Shown: in pieces, positions 16,395-26,114 of the stretch
Numbering within the stretch: the first letter of the stretch is position 1
Layout of the letters: each line of letters begins with the position of its first letter
Source: Klebsiella pneumoniae
GTDB taxonomy: Bacteria; Myxococcota_A; UBA796; GCA-2862545
Assembly (NCBI GenBank): GCA_945882675.1
Contig: CAMCWU010000003.1
Coordinates: forward strand, 1 to 50,378
Direction of reading: 5' to 3'
Length of the DNA stretch: 50,378 nt
Made by a program: the position numbers and the translations under genes
The notes under the pieces: generated by a model
The model's database searches: none
What the model saw: only the letters and a program-made list of their open reading frames with translations
What the model was told of the DNA's origin: nothing

Positions 16395-17312
16395 CTAGCG
16401 CGCCAGCGCGACCACCGCGCCGCCCTCGAACGCGCCGAGGACCGCGCACCGGTCGGTCAGCGTGGTGACGTCGAGCTGCATGCCACGGATGGCCACGAGG
16501 ACCTGGCTCTCCGCCGCGCACCCCTCGCCGTGCCGGCGCTGGCGCGTCATCTCCGCCCCCGACGCGAGGACCGCGGCGCGCGTCCGCACCTCGTCCAGCT
16601 GAGCTTGCGCCTCCGACAGGATCCGGCCGCCGCCCTGGCGCGCGGCGAGGATCTCCCGCCACGCGAGCGGGCTGAACCCGGCCGGCGCGTGCGCCAGGTG
16701 GATCCACTCCCACGTCGCGCGCTCCTCCTGCACCGCGACGACGTCCCAGTCGACGTCGCTGGTCGCGATCCGCGTGAGACGCCGCTGGACGTCGGCGAGC
16801 TGCGCGTCGTCGAGCGCGTCCGAGTGGAGCAGCGCGCTATCGAGGATCATGCCCGCGCGCATCTCGACGCCCAGCCAGACCGCGGCCTGCCAGTGCGACC
16901 CGGCGCGCTGCATGTCGGCGCCGAGCTCCCACACCGCGAGGGCCCCCTCCACCGCTTCGGCGGGCCGGCCCACGGGGTCGAGCGTCTGGAGACCGTGGTC
17001 CACCGCGCGGAACGCGATGAACGTGTTGGTCGCGTCGAGCGCCGTGAGCGTGCCGCACTGCCCCGCCGCGACGACCGCCGCGAGGGCCGCGACGTCCACC
17101 GGGCCTCCGTCGGCGTCGTGCTTCGGGTGGGCTTTCCCGACGGCGTCGAGCACCGCCGCCGTCTCGCAGTCGGCGGGCGCCGCCGGCGCGAGCGCGCGCG
17201 GCACCGCCACGGCGTCCGGCATCGTCAGCCAGAGCGGCACGAACGGCAGGCTGTTCACGGCCAGCATCGACACCCCGAGCGCCCCCAGGATCCGTCCCCA
17301 CCGCAGTCGCAT
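16395..17312 (-). CDS. Hypothetical membrane-anchored/secreted protein
   Basis: In-frame ATG at 17312; N-terminal hydrophobic segment ILGALGVSMLAVNSLPFVPLWL. Confidence 0.65.
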   Translation of the reverse strand: MRLRWGRILGALGVSMLAVNSLPFVPLWLTMPDAVAVPRALAPAAPADCETAAVLDAVGKAHPKHDADGGPVDVAALAAVVAAGQCGTLTALDATNTFIAFRAVDHGLQTLDPVGRPAEAVEGALAVWELGADMQRAGSHWQAAVWLGVEMRAGMILDSALLHSDALDDAQLADVQRRLTRIATSDVDWDVVAVQEERATWEWIHLAHAPAGFSPLAWREILAARQGGGRILSEAQAQLDEVRTRAAVLASGAEMTRQRRHGEGCAAESQVLVAIRGMQLDVTTLTDRCAVLGAFEGGAVVALAR

Positions 17313-17506
17313 GTGCACCTCTGCGGGGTACGGATGCACGGAGCGTGCCAGCGGATCATGGAGGTTCCACGAGGCTCTCGCGCGAGCGTGCGACGGGCTG
17401 TCAATCGCGGGGGCCGGGTGACAATCGGCGACGACACATTGACGCAGCTCGTTTGATCCGTGCTTCACCCCGCACGTCGTAGCAGACGAGCGCTCGTCGT
17501 GGCGCC

Positions 17507-17664
17507 CGATCCCCGTGATCCTGGTGTTCTCCGTGTGAACCTGCACGGCGGCGCTCGTCCCACGGAAGCTCACCCGGAGATCCAGGGCACCCATGACGCG
17601 CGGGCCTCCGGGAGACGTGCACAGGCTGCAGTTCACACAGCGGGCACGAAGATCACGGGGGTCG
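17507..17664 (-). mobile_element. MITE-like inverted-repeat element, copy 2 (uninterrupted, 158 bp, inverted relative to copy 1)
   Basis: CGATCCCCGTGATCCTGGTGTTCTCCGTGTGAACCTGCAC...CTGCAGTTCACACAGCGGGCACGAAGATCACGGGGGTCG; imperfect ~38-bp terminal inverted repeats. Confidence 0.7.
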
Positions 17665-17796
17665 TGCGGCCCTGGGACGCGCGCGGACCGGCGCCCGGCC
17701 ACCGAGGGCGGGCTCGAGCAACCCCAACCCGAAGAACCCACAGAGCGCGCGGACGTTTGTCGGGGGCTCGTGCCCGAGGGTCCCCGGAATGTCCGG

Positions 17797-18423
17797 TCAG
17801 CTGATCCCGAGGACCGCGCGCGCGAACGCCTCGAGCTCGTCCTCGGCGATATCCTTGAACGTCAGGCGGTGCTTCCCGTCGGCGTCGCGGCGCACGGTGA
17901 CGCGCTCGCCCCTTGCTTTCGGGAGGGCGGCCTCGATGGCGCGGGCGCGCCCGATGATCGCCGGATCGGGCTGCTCTGGAGCCGGCCGGCGGGACGAGAG
18001 GACGAGGGCACGGGCTTCGTCGATGTCGCGGTAGGACGCCTGCTCGAACGGGATGCTCCGGAACCGGCCGTCGCGGCGGACCCTGAACACCAGCGCGGAG
18101 ACGTCCCCGGCCTCCTCGATCCGCTTCGTGGTCGCGAGGTAGGCCAACGTCGACGCGAGCTTCTGGCTGCCATACCGCTCTGCCATCTCCGCGCTGAAGT
18201 GCCGCGCCACCTCTACCGCCCTGCCGATCGTGCGCCGCGAGACGCCATGGCGATCCTCCACCCACGCCCACACATCCGGGTAGCCACCCTCGGCGTGCAG
18301 CTCGTCCCGCTCGACCTCGAGGCAGACGGCCCCGATGGCCCACCACTGGCGGGCGGCTTCGGCGAGGTGATGGGAGAGGCGCTGGTCGGCTTCGTCCAGG
18401 CGGGCGCGGCGGGTGATCTCCAT
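17797..18423 (-). CDS. Hypothetical protein with HTH-like segment
   Basis: In-frame ATG at 18423 (MEITRRARLDEADQRL...); WVEDRHGVSRRTIGRAVEVARHF resembles a helix-turn-helix. Confidence 0.65.
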   Translation of the reverse strand: MEITRRARLDEADQRLSHHLAEAARQWWAIGAVCLEVERDELHAEGGYPDVWAWVEDRHGVSRRTIGRAVEVARHFSAEMAERYGSQKLASTLAYLATTKRIEEAGDVSALVFRVRRDGRFRSIPFEQASYRDIDEARALVLSSRRPAPEQPDPAIIGRARAIEAALPKARGERVTVRRDADGKHRLTFKDIAEDELEAFARAVLGIS

Positions 18424-18483
18424 GGGTCCTCCTGTCCGCACGGTAGCAGGTGCGGCCGCAGCCGGCTCTGGTGGCGCCCAAAG

Positions 18484-18504
18484 ACATGCTTCAAACAAGC
18501 ATAT
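18484..18504. promoter_or_regulatory. Inverted repeat upstream of the HTH-like gene
   Basis: ATGCTT-CAAAC-AAGCAT (18486-18502), AT-rich island 63 bp upstream of the start codon. Confidence 0.45.
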
Positions 18505-18675
18505 CGCTCTCGGCAGCGGTGCCACGCCGCATGATCGGCGTCCAACGCCGCGGAGCGCGAGCACCAGACGCCCGTCGCTCGCTCGCCTATGCTGCCCCCG
18601 GAGGTGTCCGTGCCCTACCTCGTCATGGGCGGCGCGGAGCTGGTTTGCGTGCGGTTCCCGTCCGCCGGATAGGCG

Positions 18676-19497
18676 TCAGTGCCCCCGGTAGCCGAGGACG
18701 AGCGACGCGATCGCGAGCGACGGCAGCAGGATCAGCGGCGGGATCAGCCGCACGTCGCGCGGGCCGGGCACGCGGGCGCGCGCGTAGCTCCGGCCGGCGA
18801 CGAGGATCACGAACGTCGCCACCGCCGCCGTCGCCACCTGGACCGGCACGCCGATCAGCCCGCCGATGGCCCGCGCCGGATACCCCGCGAGCAACCCCGC
18901 GCTCAGCCCGAGCAGCACGAGGTCCAGGCCCGACCGCGCCTCCACCCGGTCCACCACGCGCAGCGGCCAGCGGGCGTTGGTCAGCGCCAGCGCGCCCGTG
19001 AACGCCAGCAGCGGCGGGACGAGCAGCGTCAGCCGGGCGAGGACGGCGGTGACCGGCACCCCACCCGCGGCCAGCGCGCCGCCCGCTTCGTGCAGCTGGC
19101 GCACGATGTCGATCCAGGCGAACATCGCGTACACCGACGCGCCCCCGTGCAGGCGCCCGGTCCGCGAGATCGCCTCCGACAGGCCCCACACGAGCGCCTG
19201 GACCGCCAGCAGCAGGGCCACCACCGGCAGGCGGCCGACGCCGACCGTCGCCAGCGCGTGGCACGCGGCGACCACCAGGAACGCAGCCGCGCCCAGGCCG
19301 TGGCGCCCCGACCAATGCCCGGCCGCGCGCAGCACGAGCAGGTACTCGCCCGTGCCGAGCAGGATCGACGCGGGCGGCTCGCCCCCGGGCGGCGCGACCC
19401 GGCTGAGCGCCGTGAGGACGAGGAACGAGCCCACGAACGTCGCCATCGTCCGCGGCCACGGGGCCACCTCGTCGGCCATCCTCCCTCCGGCAGCCAC
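18676..19497 (-). CDS. Hypothetical multi-pass membrane protein
   Basis: Long ORF with several hydrophobic stretches (FVGSFLVLTAL, VVALLLAVQALVWGL, ATAAVATFVILVAG). Confidence 0.65.
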   Translation of the reverse strand: MAAGGRMADEVAPWPRTMATFVGSFLVLTALSRVAPPGGEPPASILLGTGEYLLVLRAAGHWSGRHGLGAAAFLVVAACHALATVGVGRLPVVALLLAVQALVWGLSEAISRTGRLHGGASVYAMFAWIDIVRQLHEAGGALAAGGVPVTAVLARLTLLVPPLLAFTGALALTNARWPLRVVDRVEARSGLDLVLLGLSAGLLAGYPARAIGGLIGVPVQVATAAVATFVILVAGRSYARARVPGPRDVRLIPPLILLPSLAIASLVLGYRGH

Positions 19498-19509
19498 TCA
19501 TACCCCGGG

Positions 19510-20310
19510 TCAGCCGGAGAAGTGGATCGCCGAGACCAGCGTCCCCATGATCGTCGAGCGGAACGCGACCTCCCCCCTGGACGCTCCGGCGGCCCCGGCA
19601 GCCACCATCAGCGGCAGCAGGTGCTCCTCCCGCGGGTGACACGCGCGGGCCTCGGGCGCCCGATCCCACGCGGTCAAGGCCGCGTCCCGGGCGGCGGGCT
19701 CGAGCGCGACGGCGGCCCCCATCCAGTCGTCGAACGTCTTGCTGACGGCGAGCGACGCCGGGGATCCGAAGCCGCGCATATTGTGGTAGCTCATGCCGCT
19801 GCCGACGATGAACACGCCCTCCTCCCGCAGCGGCGCCAGCGCCCGCCCGATCGCCAGGTGCAGGGCCGGATCCAGGCCGCGGACGAGGCTGAGCTGCAGC
19901 GTCGGGACGTCGGCGTCGGGCCACGCGACCTTGAGCGGCACGAACGTCCCGTGGTCGAACCCGCGCGTCGGCGAGTCGGCGGTCGGGAGGCCGGCCGCGG
20001 CGAGCAGGCCCGCCACCTGCCGAGCGAGGTCGGGCGCGCCGGGGGCGTCCCAGCGGATCTGGTAGGTCTCCGGCGGGAAGCCGCCGTAGTCGTAGAGCAT
20101 GGGCGGGCGCGGCGACGTCATCAGCGTCGGGACATGCTCCTCCCAGTGGGCGGAGATCACCAGGATCGCCTTGGGCTTCTCGGGCAGCAGCGCCGGCAGC
20201 GACTCGAGGTACGCGCGCAGCGGCACCCAGTCCTCTTTCCGGCCCATCGGCCGCTCCATGAACGGCCAGGGGCCCCCGCCGTGGGGGATGTAGGCGACGG
20301 GCATCTGCAT
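19510..20310 (-). CDS. ygiD: Class III extradiol ring-cleavage (4,5-DOPA dioxygenase-like, YgiD) protein
   Basis: YIPHGGGPWPFME, AILVISAHWEEHVPTLM, GFDHGTFVPL, REEHLLPLMVAAGAA are family motifs. Confidence 0.9.
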   Translation of the reverse strand: MQMPVAYIPHGGGPWPFMERPMGRKEDWVPLRAYLESLPALLPEKPKAILVISAHWEEHVPTLMTSPRPPMLYDYGGFPPETYQIRWDAPGAPDLARQVAGLLAAAGLPTADSPTRGFDHGTFVPLKVAWPDADVPTLQLSLVRGLDPALHLAIGRALAPLREEGVFIVGSGMSYHNMRGFGSPASLAVSKTFDDWMGAAVALEPAARDAALTAWDRAPEARACHPREEHLLPLMVAAGAAGASRGEVAFRSTIMGTLVSAIHFSG

Positions 20311-20390
20311 GGTTGCTCCTTCGGATGCACGGAACATACACGCGGACTGCGCCGGGGGACAGGAAACCCAGGGTTGCGGTGGCGCAACAA

Positions 20391-20855
20391 TCAGTGGTGG
20401 TAGGGTACGCCCTGGAGGATCGTCATCGCGCGATAGAGCTGCTCGTACAGGACGACCCGCGCGATCTCGTGGTTCAGGACGAGGGTCGAGAGGCGCACGG
20501 TCCGCCACGCGCGCTGGCGCAGCTCGGGCCCGTGGCCGTACGGACCGCCGATGGCGAACACGAGCGTGCCGTCGCGCCGCCCCTCGTCGACGAGGGCGGT
20601 GAAAGCGGCGGTGTCCGGGTCCTCGCCCCGCTCGTCCAGCGCGACCAGCTTGTCCCGGGGGCCCACGCGCGCGAGCAGGCGCGTGGCCTCCGCCGCGCGG
20701 ACGGCGTCCACGTCCCCGCGGAAGGTCTCGGCCTTCACCGACTCCTCGACGACGCCGCCCATGCGAGCCAGGCGCTTCGCGTAGTCGGCGACGGCGTCAC
20801 CCGACCAGCCGGTCCCTGGCTTTCCCACGATCAGGACGCGGAAGCGCTCGGCCAC
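20391..20855 (-). CDS. rlmH: 23S rRNA (pseudouridine1915-N3)-methyltransferase
   Basis: LDERGEDPDTAAFTALV, FAIGGPYGHGPELRQRA, LSTLVLNHEIARVVLYEQLYRAMTILQGVPYHH. Confidence 0.95.
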   Translation of the reverse strand: MAERFRVLIVGKPGTGWSGDAVADYAKRLARMGGVVEESVKAETFRGDVDAVRAAEATRLLARVGPRDKLVALDERGEDPDTAAFTALVDEGRRDGTLVFAIGGPYGHGPELRQRAWRTVRLSTLVLNHEIARVVLYEQLYRAMTILQGVPYHH

Positions 20856-20861
20856 CGGAGA

Positions 20862-21323
20862 TCAGGTCCAGCTGCCTTCGTCACCCTCGTCTTCATCCTC
20901 GTCGGCCGCAGCGGCGGCTTCCGGAGCATCCGGGACGGGCAGGCGCGGGGCGTCCGCCCACATGCCCTCGAGGTTGTAGAACGGCCGGACGGGCTCGTCG
21001 AAGATGTGGACGACCACCGAGCCGTAGTCGACGAGCACCCAGCGCGCGCCCTCCGTCCCTTCGACGCCGATGGGCGTGATGGCCGCGGCCTTGGCGACGC
21101 GCCGGACTTCGTCCGCGATCGCCTGGACCTGGCGGCGGTTGCCGCCCGTGCAGATGACGATGACGTCCGAGTAGTCGATGAGCTCGCGCAGATCGAGGAT
21201 CACCACGTCCCGCGCCTTCTTCTCGAGAGCGGCCTTGGCCAGGGCGTTGGCGAGCACTTCCGGTTCGATGACTTCACCCTTAGTTACGACCGTGGTTCTA
21301 TCGAGGTCGGGGCCTCCGCGCAA
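20862..21323 (-). CDS. rsfS: Ribosome silencing factor (Iojap/RsfS)
   Basis: KKARDVVILDLRELIDYSDVIVICTGGNRRQVQAIADEV...GARWVLVDYGSVVVHIF; adjacent to rlmH, a common neighbour pair. Confidence 0.95.
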   Translation of the reverse strand: MRGGPDLDRTTVVTKGEVIEPEVLANALAKAALEKKARDVVILDLRELIDYSDVIVICTGGNRRQVQAIADEVRRVAKAAAITPIGVEGTEGARWVLVDYGSVVVHIFDEPVRPFYNLEGMWADAPRLPVPDAPEAAAAADEDEDEGDEGSWT

Positions 21324-21344
21324 CCGCTGCCCCGGCCCCGGCGC

Positions 21345-22793
21345 CTACCGCGGCTTCTCCGAGAACGGCAGGGCGGACCAGCGCGGGGTCCCGGGCCAGG
21401 TCGCCTTCGCGACGTCGTACCAGGCCGAGATCTCCGCGTGCACGGGCGACGACGCGGCCTCCACCGACGACGACAGCCACTCCCAGTCGTGGATCGCGGC
21501 CTCCCACTTCATCAGCTCGACGAACGCGACGATTCCGGTCACGGCCCGCAGATCCTTGGACGCGCCGTCCGACGCCGTCACGTCTTCGCGCTGCAGGACG
21601 ACGTCGCCCTCGGCCTCGCCCTCCCACCCCTTCTGATCTGCCTTCCAGTGGACGGTGGCGACGGGCTTGCCCGCGTTCGCGGCGGTCTCGGGGCGGAGCA
21701 TGACGTCGTACAGCAGGGTCCACTGCTCGCGGGTGGCGAGCGGGCCGCCCGTCGGATCTGCGCCGAGGAGATCCGCCCACGCGACCTGGCTCCGGTCGAA
21801 CGCGACGTCGAGGTCCACGGCCTGCGCGACGCGCCGCGGCGGCAGGATCGCGCGGTCCAGGGCCGCCCGGACCTCCCACGTGGTGTCGGCGTACCAGGCC
21901 ACGCCCCGGCCGGTCGTCGCGAGGCGCTCGTACTCCGGGGCGCGTCGCGGACCGTTCGGCAGGATCACCACCGAGAGGCGCGAGTACTTGAGGAGCCGGG
22001 CCGCGAACTGGTCGATCGGGTCCCCGACCGGCGTCTCCACCTGCGGGCCGTCCGTGAACACGACGACGCGGTGGTCCTCGCACGGGGCAGGGCGCTTCGC
22101 GGCGATCTCGATCGCGACGGGCAACGCGAACTTCCCGGGGATCGGGTCCTGCGGCGCGAGGCCGGTCCGGATCCGGCCGATCGCGGCCTCGATGGTCGCG
22201 CGGTCGCTCACGTCCGTCGGCGGGAGCAGGATCGCGGCCTGCTGGTCCCACACGACGATCTCGACGGTCCCGGGCCGATCCCACTCGGCGAACCACTCGG
22301 TCAGCGCGCGCTTGACGACGCGGATCCGCTCGGTCGGCGTGTACAGGCGGGTGGGCTCGGAAGGCGCGAGCGAGGTCTGATCCTGGATCGTGGACAGGTC
22401 GAGCGTGGTGGCGCTCGCGTTCGTGGTCGACGTCTCGACGACGAAGACGACGTGAACCGGGAGCTTCGCCTCCTCCGGGAGCTCGCGGCCGGACGCCGTG
22501 ACGCGCAGGACGACGTGGCCCGGCCGGAACGGGTCGAAGGTGGCGTCGACGCCCACGCCGATGGGCGCCTCCCCGTTCCCCGGCGGCTCGATCATCGGCA
22601 GCAGGTTCGCGAGCGCGCTCGCGTCCACGGTCTCGGGCTCCGGCGGGCCCTTCCGGTTGATCGCGTAGCGGATCGGGCGGCCAGCGTCCGCCCGCTGGCC
22701 GGGCATATCGGGCGGCCCGACGATCTCGGTCTCGACGCAGACCTCGTTGCTCTGGGCGAGGGCGAGGCGGGCGAGCAACATCAGCGCGTACAT
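21345..22793 (-). CDS. von Willebrand factor A-like domain protein, secreted
   Basis: Signal peptide MYALMLLARLALAQS; VHVVFVVETSTTNAS; RVVVFTDGPQ; LSVVILPNG arrangement typical of VWA folds. Confidence 0.7.
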   Translation of the reverse strand: MYALMLLARLALAQSNEVCVETEIVGPPDMPGQRADAGRPIRYAINRKGPPEPETVDASALANLLPMIEPPGNGEAPIGVGVDATFDPFRPGHVVLRVTASGRELPEEAKLPVHVVFVVETSTTNASATTLDLSTIQDQTSLAPSEPTRLYTPTERIRVVKRALTEWFAEWDRPGTVEIVVWDQQAAILLPPTDVSDRATIEAAIGRIRTGLAPQDPIPGKFALPVAIEIAAKRPAPCEDHRVVVFTDGPQVETPVGDPIDQFAARLLKYSRLSVVILPNGPRRAPEYERLATTGRGVAWYADTTWEVRAALDRAILPPRRVAQAVDLDVAFDRSQVAWADLLGADPTGGPLATREQWTLLYDVMLRPETAANAGKPVATVHWKADQKGWEGEAEGDVVLQREDVTASDGASKDLRAVTGIVAFVELMKWEAAIHDWEWLSSSVEAASSPVHAEISAWYDVAKATWPGTPRWSALPFSEKPR

Positions 22794-22859
22794 GCGGCTC
22801 CGGGTGCGCGGCGGGTATCTGGAGTTAACACGGGATGGGGGGGATCCTTGCGGCTGCCC

Positions 22860-24248
22860 ATGCACGTCTGGCTCGCCGGCAGCCACCTCGTCACGCTCGG
22901 CCTGCCGCTGGCGGCGCTGCTCGGGACGGGCGCGTTCGCCGCGGATCTGCACGCGCAGACGCTCCAGGACGCGGAGCACCAGGGTGTCGTGGTGGCCGAG
23001 CTCGCGGCGGAGCTGCTCGAGTCCGCGGGCACCGATGACGTGGGCGCGGTGGCAGGCCGGCTGGCGCCGCGGCTGGTCGCCGTGAAGGAGCGGACGCTCG
23101 CCGGGTTCCAGGTGGTGGACCGGAGCGGCCGGGTGGTCGCTGGGTCGGGCGCCGCGAGCGACGAGGATCTGCGGGAGACGCCGGAGGTCCGCGAGGCCCT
23201 GGCGGGCCGCACCGGCGTCGCGATCCGGCCGCGGCGGGTGGACCGGGCGACCCCGCTCGGCAGCGAGAGCCGGCGGAGCGGCTACCGGATCTTCGTGGCC
23301 GTCCCGATCGAGGTGGATGGCGCCATTCTCGGCGGCGTGGTGGTCTCGCGGACCCCGCGCGAGGAGCTGCAGACGCTGTGGCAGATGCTCCCGGCCGGCC
23401 TGCTGCTCGGCGGGCTCGGGGCGGCGGGCGGCGCGGTCGCGCTCGCGCTGGCGGCGGGGAACGTCGTGACGCGGTCGCTCCGACGGATCGCGGCCGAGTC
23501 CGCGCAGATCGCGGGCGGGACGGTGAGCCGGGCGCGGCTCGAGGGGCCGCGGGCGTCGCACGTCGCGGAGGTGGCGGACGTCGCGGCGGCGATCGGGGCT
23601 CTCGTGGATCGCCTGCAGGAGCGGATGAGGTATATCGCCGACTTCGCGGGGAATGTGTCGCACGAGTTCAAGACGCCGCTGACGACCTTGCGGGGCACGC
23701 TCGAGCTGCTCGAGGACGAGCCCGACATGGACGCCGCCCAGCGCGCGCGGTTCCTCGAGAACGCGAGGGCGGAGCTCGATCGGCTCGAGGCGATGGTCGG
23801 CGGGATCCTGGCGCTGGCGCGGATCGACGAGCGGGCCGCGCCGGCGGAGACGGTGGACCTGGACGCGCTCCTGGCGGAGATCGCGACCCGGCGGGACGTC
23901 GCGTTCGAGCCCGGGGCTGGCACCGTCGTGGGGCACCCGGCGCAGCTCGCGGCGGCGGCCGAGAACCTGGTGGCCAACGCGCTGCGGCACGGCGGACGGC
24001 CGGTCGTCGTGCGCGGCTGGCGGCGGGACGGGCGACCCGGCTTCGAGGTGCAGGACGCAGGACCGGGGATCTCCGCCGCGAACCAGGCGCTGGTGTTCGA
24101 GCGGTTCTTCACGACCGACCGCGAGCGCGGGACAGGGCTCGGGCTCGCCCTCGTCGCCGCCGTGGCCGAAGCGCACGGAGGAAGCGTAGCGCTCGAGAGC
24201 TCGGCGGGGCGGACGGTGTTCCGGGTGACGCTCGGGAGCGGTGCATGA
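22860..24248 (+). CDS. Membrane sensor histidine kinase (start could be TTG 22848)
   Basis: Periplasmic sensor between two TM segments; HisKA motif NVSHEFKTPLTTLRG; NLVANALRHGG (N box); DAGPGIS (G1), GTGLGLALV (G2). Confidence 0.93.
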   Translation: MHVWLAGSHLVTLGLPLAALLGTGAFAADLHAQTLQDAEHQGVVVAELAAELLESAGTDDVGAVAGRLAPRLVAVKERTLAGFQVVDRSGRVVAGSGAASDEDLRETPEVREALAGRTGVAIRPRRVDRATPLGSESRRSGYRIFVAVPIEVDGAILGGVVVSRTPREELQTLWQMLPAGLLLGGLGAAGGAVALALAAGNVVTRSLRRIAAESAQIAGGTVSRARLEGPRASHVAEVADVAAAIGALVDRLQERMRYIADFAGNVSHEFKTPLTTLRGTLELLEDEPDMDAAQRARFLENARAELDRLEAMVGGILALARIDERAAPAETVDLDALLAEIATRRDVAFEPGAGTVVGHPAQLAAAAENLVANALRHGGRPVVVRGWRRDGRPGFEVQDAGPGISAANQALVFERFFTTDRERGTGLGLALVAAVAEAHGGSVALESSAGRTVFRVTLGSGA

Positions 24249-24297
24249 GAACGCTGCGCACCCTCGCCTCCGCGCCGTGGGGGCGGTAGATCGAACC

Positions 24298-24768
24298 ATG
24301 AACGTCCGCTGCCCCACCTGCCATCGGCGCGAGACCTGGGACGGCCCGAGCCACACCGTCCAGGTCCCGGGCGGATCTCGTCGTCCGTCCGAGCACCCCG
24401 AGATCGCGGCCTGGAAGATCCTCCAGCGCTCGCGCGCTGGCACGCTCGGCCCCATGGTCGGGCCGTGTCCGGTGTGCGGGCTGCCCCTGGTCGCCGATGT
24501 GGGTTCTCCGACGCCGTCTCTCGCGTGGACGCTCAACCTGCCGGACGGCCCGGTCCGCGTGGAGCACGACGCCCTCCACGGCGCCCCGGACGAAGCGGCG
24601 CTGGACGCCCGGTTGCAGGCCGCCTACGGGTGGAAGCTCGAGATCAAGCCGGCCGCATTCCTGTTCCAGACCTTCGTCATCTCCGCGTCGGCCATCCCCA
24701 TCTTCCTGCTCTGGGTCTGGGCGTGCGTGTTCACGTTCTGGTTCCTCACCAACTTCTACAACAGCTGA
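24298..24768 (+). CDS. Zinc-ribbon protein with C-terminal TM segment
   Basis: CPTCHRR...CPVCG pairs; C-terminal FVISASAIPIFLLWVWACVFTFWFL. Confidence 0.65.
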   Translation: MNVRCPTCHRRETWDGPSHTVQVPGGSRRPSEHPEIAAWKILQRSRAGTLGPMVGPCPVCGLPLVADVGSPTPSLAWTLNLPDGPVRVEHDALHGAPDEAALDARLQAAYGWKLEIKPAAFLFQTFVISASAIPIFLLWVWACVFTFWFLTNFYNS

Positions 24769-26035
24769 CGAGCTCGCGGGTCGCCTCCACCAGCACGCCC
24801 GCGCCGAGCACCGTGACCACCGCCGCGCTGGCGATAGGGATCCAGGCCGTCTTCTCCTCGGTGAGGCCCAGGCGGCCGAGCCAGTCGCGCGCCCGCACGA
24901 CGGCGACGCCCACGGCGACCAGCACCCCCGCGAGCCCCAGCGAGAACGCGCCGACGAGCGCGGCGCCGAAGACCTCGCGGTGCAGGCCGATCGCGGCCAG
25001 GAGCACCACGAGCGCCGACGGGCAGGGCACCATCCCCCACGTCGCCCCGAGGACGAGGAGGCCCCGAAGCGAGGGGTCGGGCGGCGGGTGCGCGTGGGCG
25101 TGCGGGCGCCGTGAAGACAACAGGAGCCAGCATCCGACGCCCGTGATCGCCGCCCCGGACACCAGCGCCATCCACGGGTAGAGCGCGCCGGCGTCGACCA
25201 CCCGGCTCACCCCGAGCGTCAGCGCGCCGACCGCGAGCACGCTCGAGAGGTGCGCGCCCGTCACCGCGACGCCGAGGAGCACGGCGTGGCCCACCGTCCC
25301 GCGCGACCCGACGAGCCAGGCGGCGACCGCCGTCTTTCCGTGACCCGGCGCGAGCGCGTGCGCAGCCCCCAGCCCGACCGCCGACAGCAGCGCGAGGAGC
25401 ACGAACCCCGGCGAGAGGTCGCCCGTGAGCAGCGCGGCGAGCGCGTCGGGCGCCCGGGTGCGCAGCGCCGTGAGCGTCGAGAGCGGGCCGGGTACGCCGA
25501 CGGTCGCCTCCACCCGCTCCAGCGCCAGCAGCTCGGGCGGCGCCGAGAACGGGAGCATGACGTCCGCGACGACCGCGCCCGGCGGGGTGGCGTCGCCGAC
25601 AGCCACGCCGTCCGCGACGATCCGCATCTCCCTCCAGCCGGGGCTCCCTGGGAACGATGTGTCCGACAGGGATATCCGCCCCGACGGGATTGGATCCGCC
25701 TCCAACGTGCACAGCATCAGCAGCGTCGGCAGGTCGCCGTCGCCCGGGGTCCGCGACCCGAAGCACCGGGTGATCCCGAGCTCGAGGAGCCGCCCGTCGA
25801 CGGTCAGCGAGAGACTCGGGAGGAGGCCCGTCATCCGCGTCGTCGCCCACGCGTCGAGATCGTCGCCCGTGACCTCGGCCGCGCTCGTGACCTCCGCGAA
25901 GTCCACGGTGTACCGCACGATCGTCGCGTCCGGCCGCACCACCAGGAGCGCCGAGCGGTTCGTGGAGAGCGCGCCCATCGGGTGGGCGTGAGCGGCCGAG
26001 CCGATCAGCAGCGCCGCGATCAGCAAGGGTCGCAT
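24746..26035 (-). CDS. Nickel/cobalt transporter-like (NicO/HoxN/RcnA) membrane protein
   Basis: LGAAHALAPGHGKTAVAAWLVGSRG, HLSSVLAVG, His-rich loop HAHAHPPP, GATWGMVPCPSALVVLLAAIGLH. Confidence 0.87.
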   Translation of the reverse strand: MRPLLIAALLIGSAAHAHPMGALSTNRSALLVVRPDATIVRYTVDFAEVTSAAEVTGDDLDAWATTRMTGLLPSLSLTVDGRLLELGITRCFGSRTPGDGDLPTLLMLCTLEADPIPSGRISLSDTSFPGSPGWREMRIVADGVAVGDATPPGAVVADVMLPFSAPPELLALERVEATVGVPGPLSTLTALRTRAPDALAALLTGDLSPGFVLLALLSAVGLGAAHALAPGHGKTAVAAWLVGSRGTVGHAVLLGVAVTGAHLSSVLAVGALTLGVSRVVDAGALYPWMALVSGAAITGVGCWLLLSSRRPHAHAHPPPDPSLRGLLVLGATWGMVPCPSALVVLLAAIGLHREVFGAALVGAFSLGLAGVLVAVGVAVVRARDWLGRLGLTEEKTAWIPIASAAVVTVLGAGVLVEATRELVSCCRSW

Positions 26036-26114
26036 GGCCGAACGCTTATGCCGCCAGCCTCGGGCGGGCGCGTGGCGGGTTGTCGCGGGCGCCGGGAGGG
26101 CGTATCCTCCGAGC

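Noticed and set aside
12700-16398. 1232-aa plus-strand ORF
   Set aside because: Antisense shadow of the SNF2 helicase gene; Arg/Glu/His-rich low-complexity translation typical of GC-rich antisense frames.
20313-22850. N-terminal part of the 1311-aa plus-strand ORF (20313-24248)
   Set aside because: Antisense to rlmH, rsfS and the VWA gene; only the portion from about 22848/22860 is the real histidine kinase.
22794-24536. N-terminal part of the 1063-aa minus-strand ORF (21345-24536)
   Set aside because: Antisense to the histidine kinase; the real VWA protein starts at the signal peptide at 22793.
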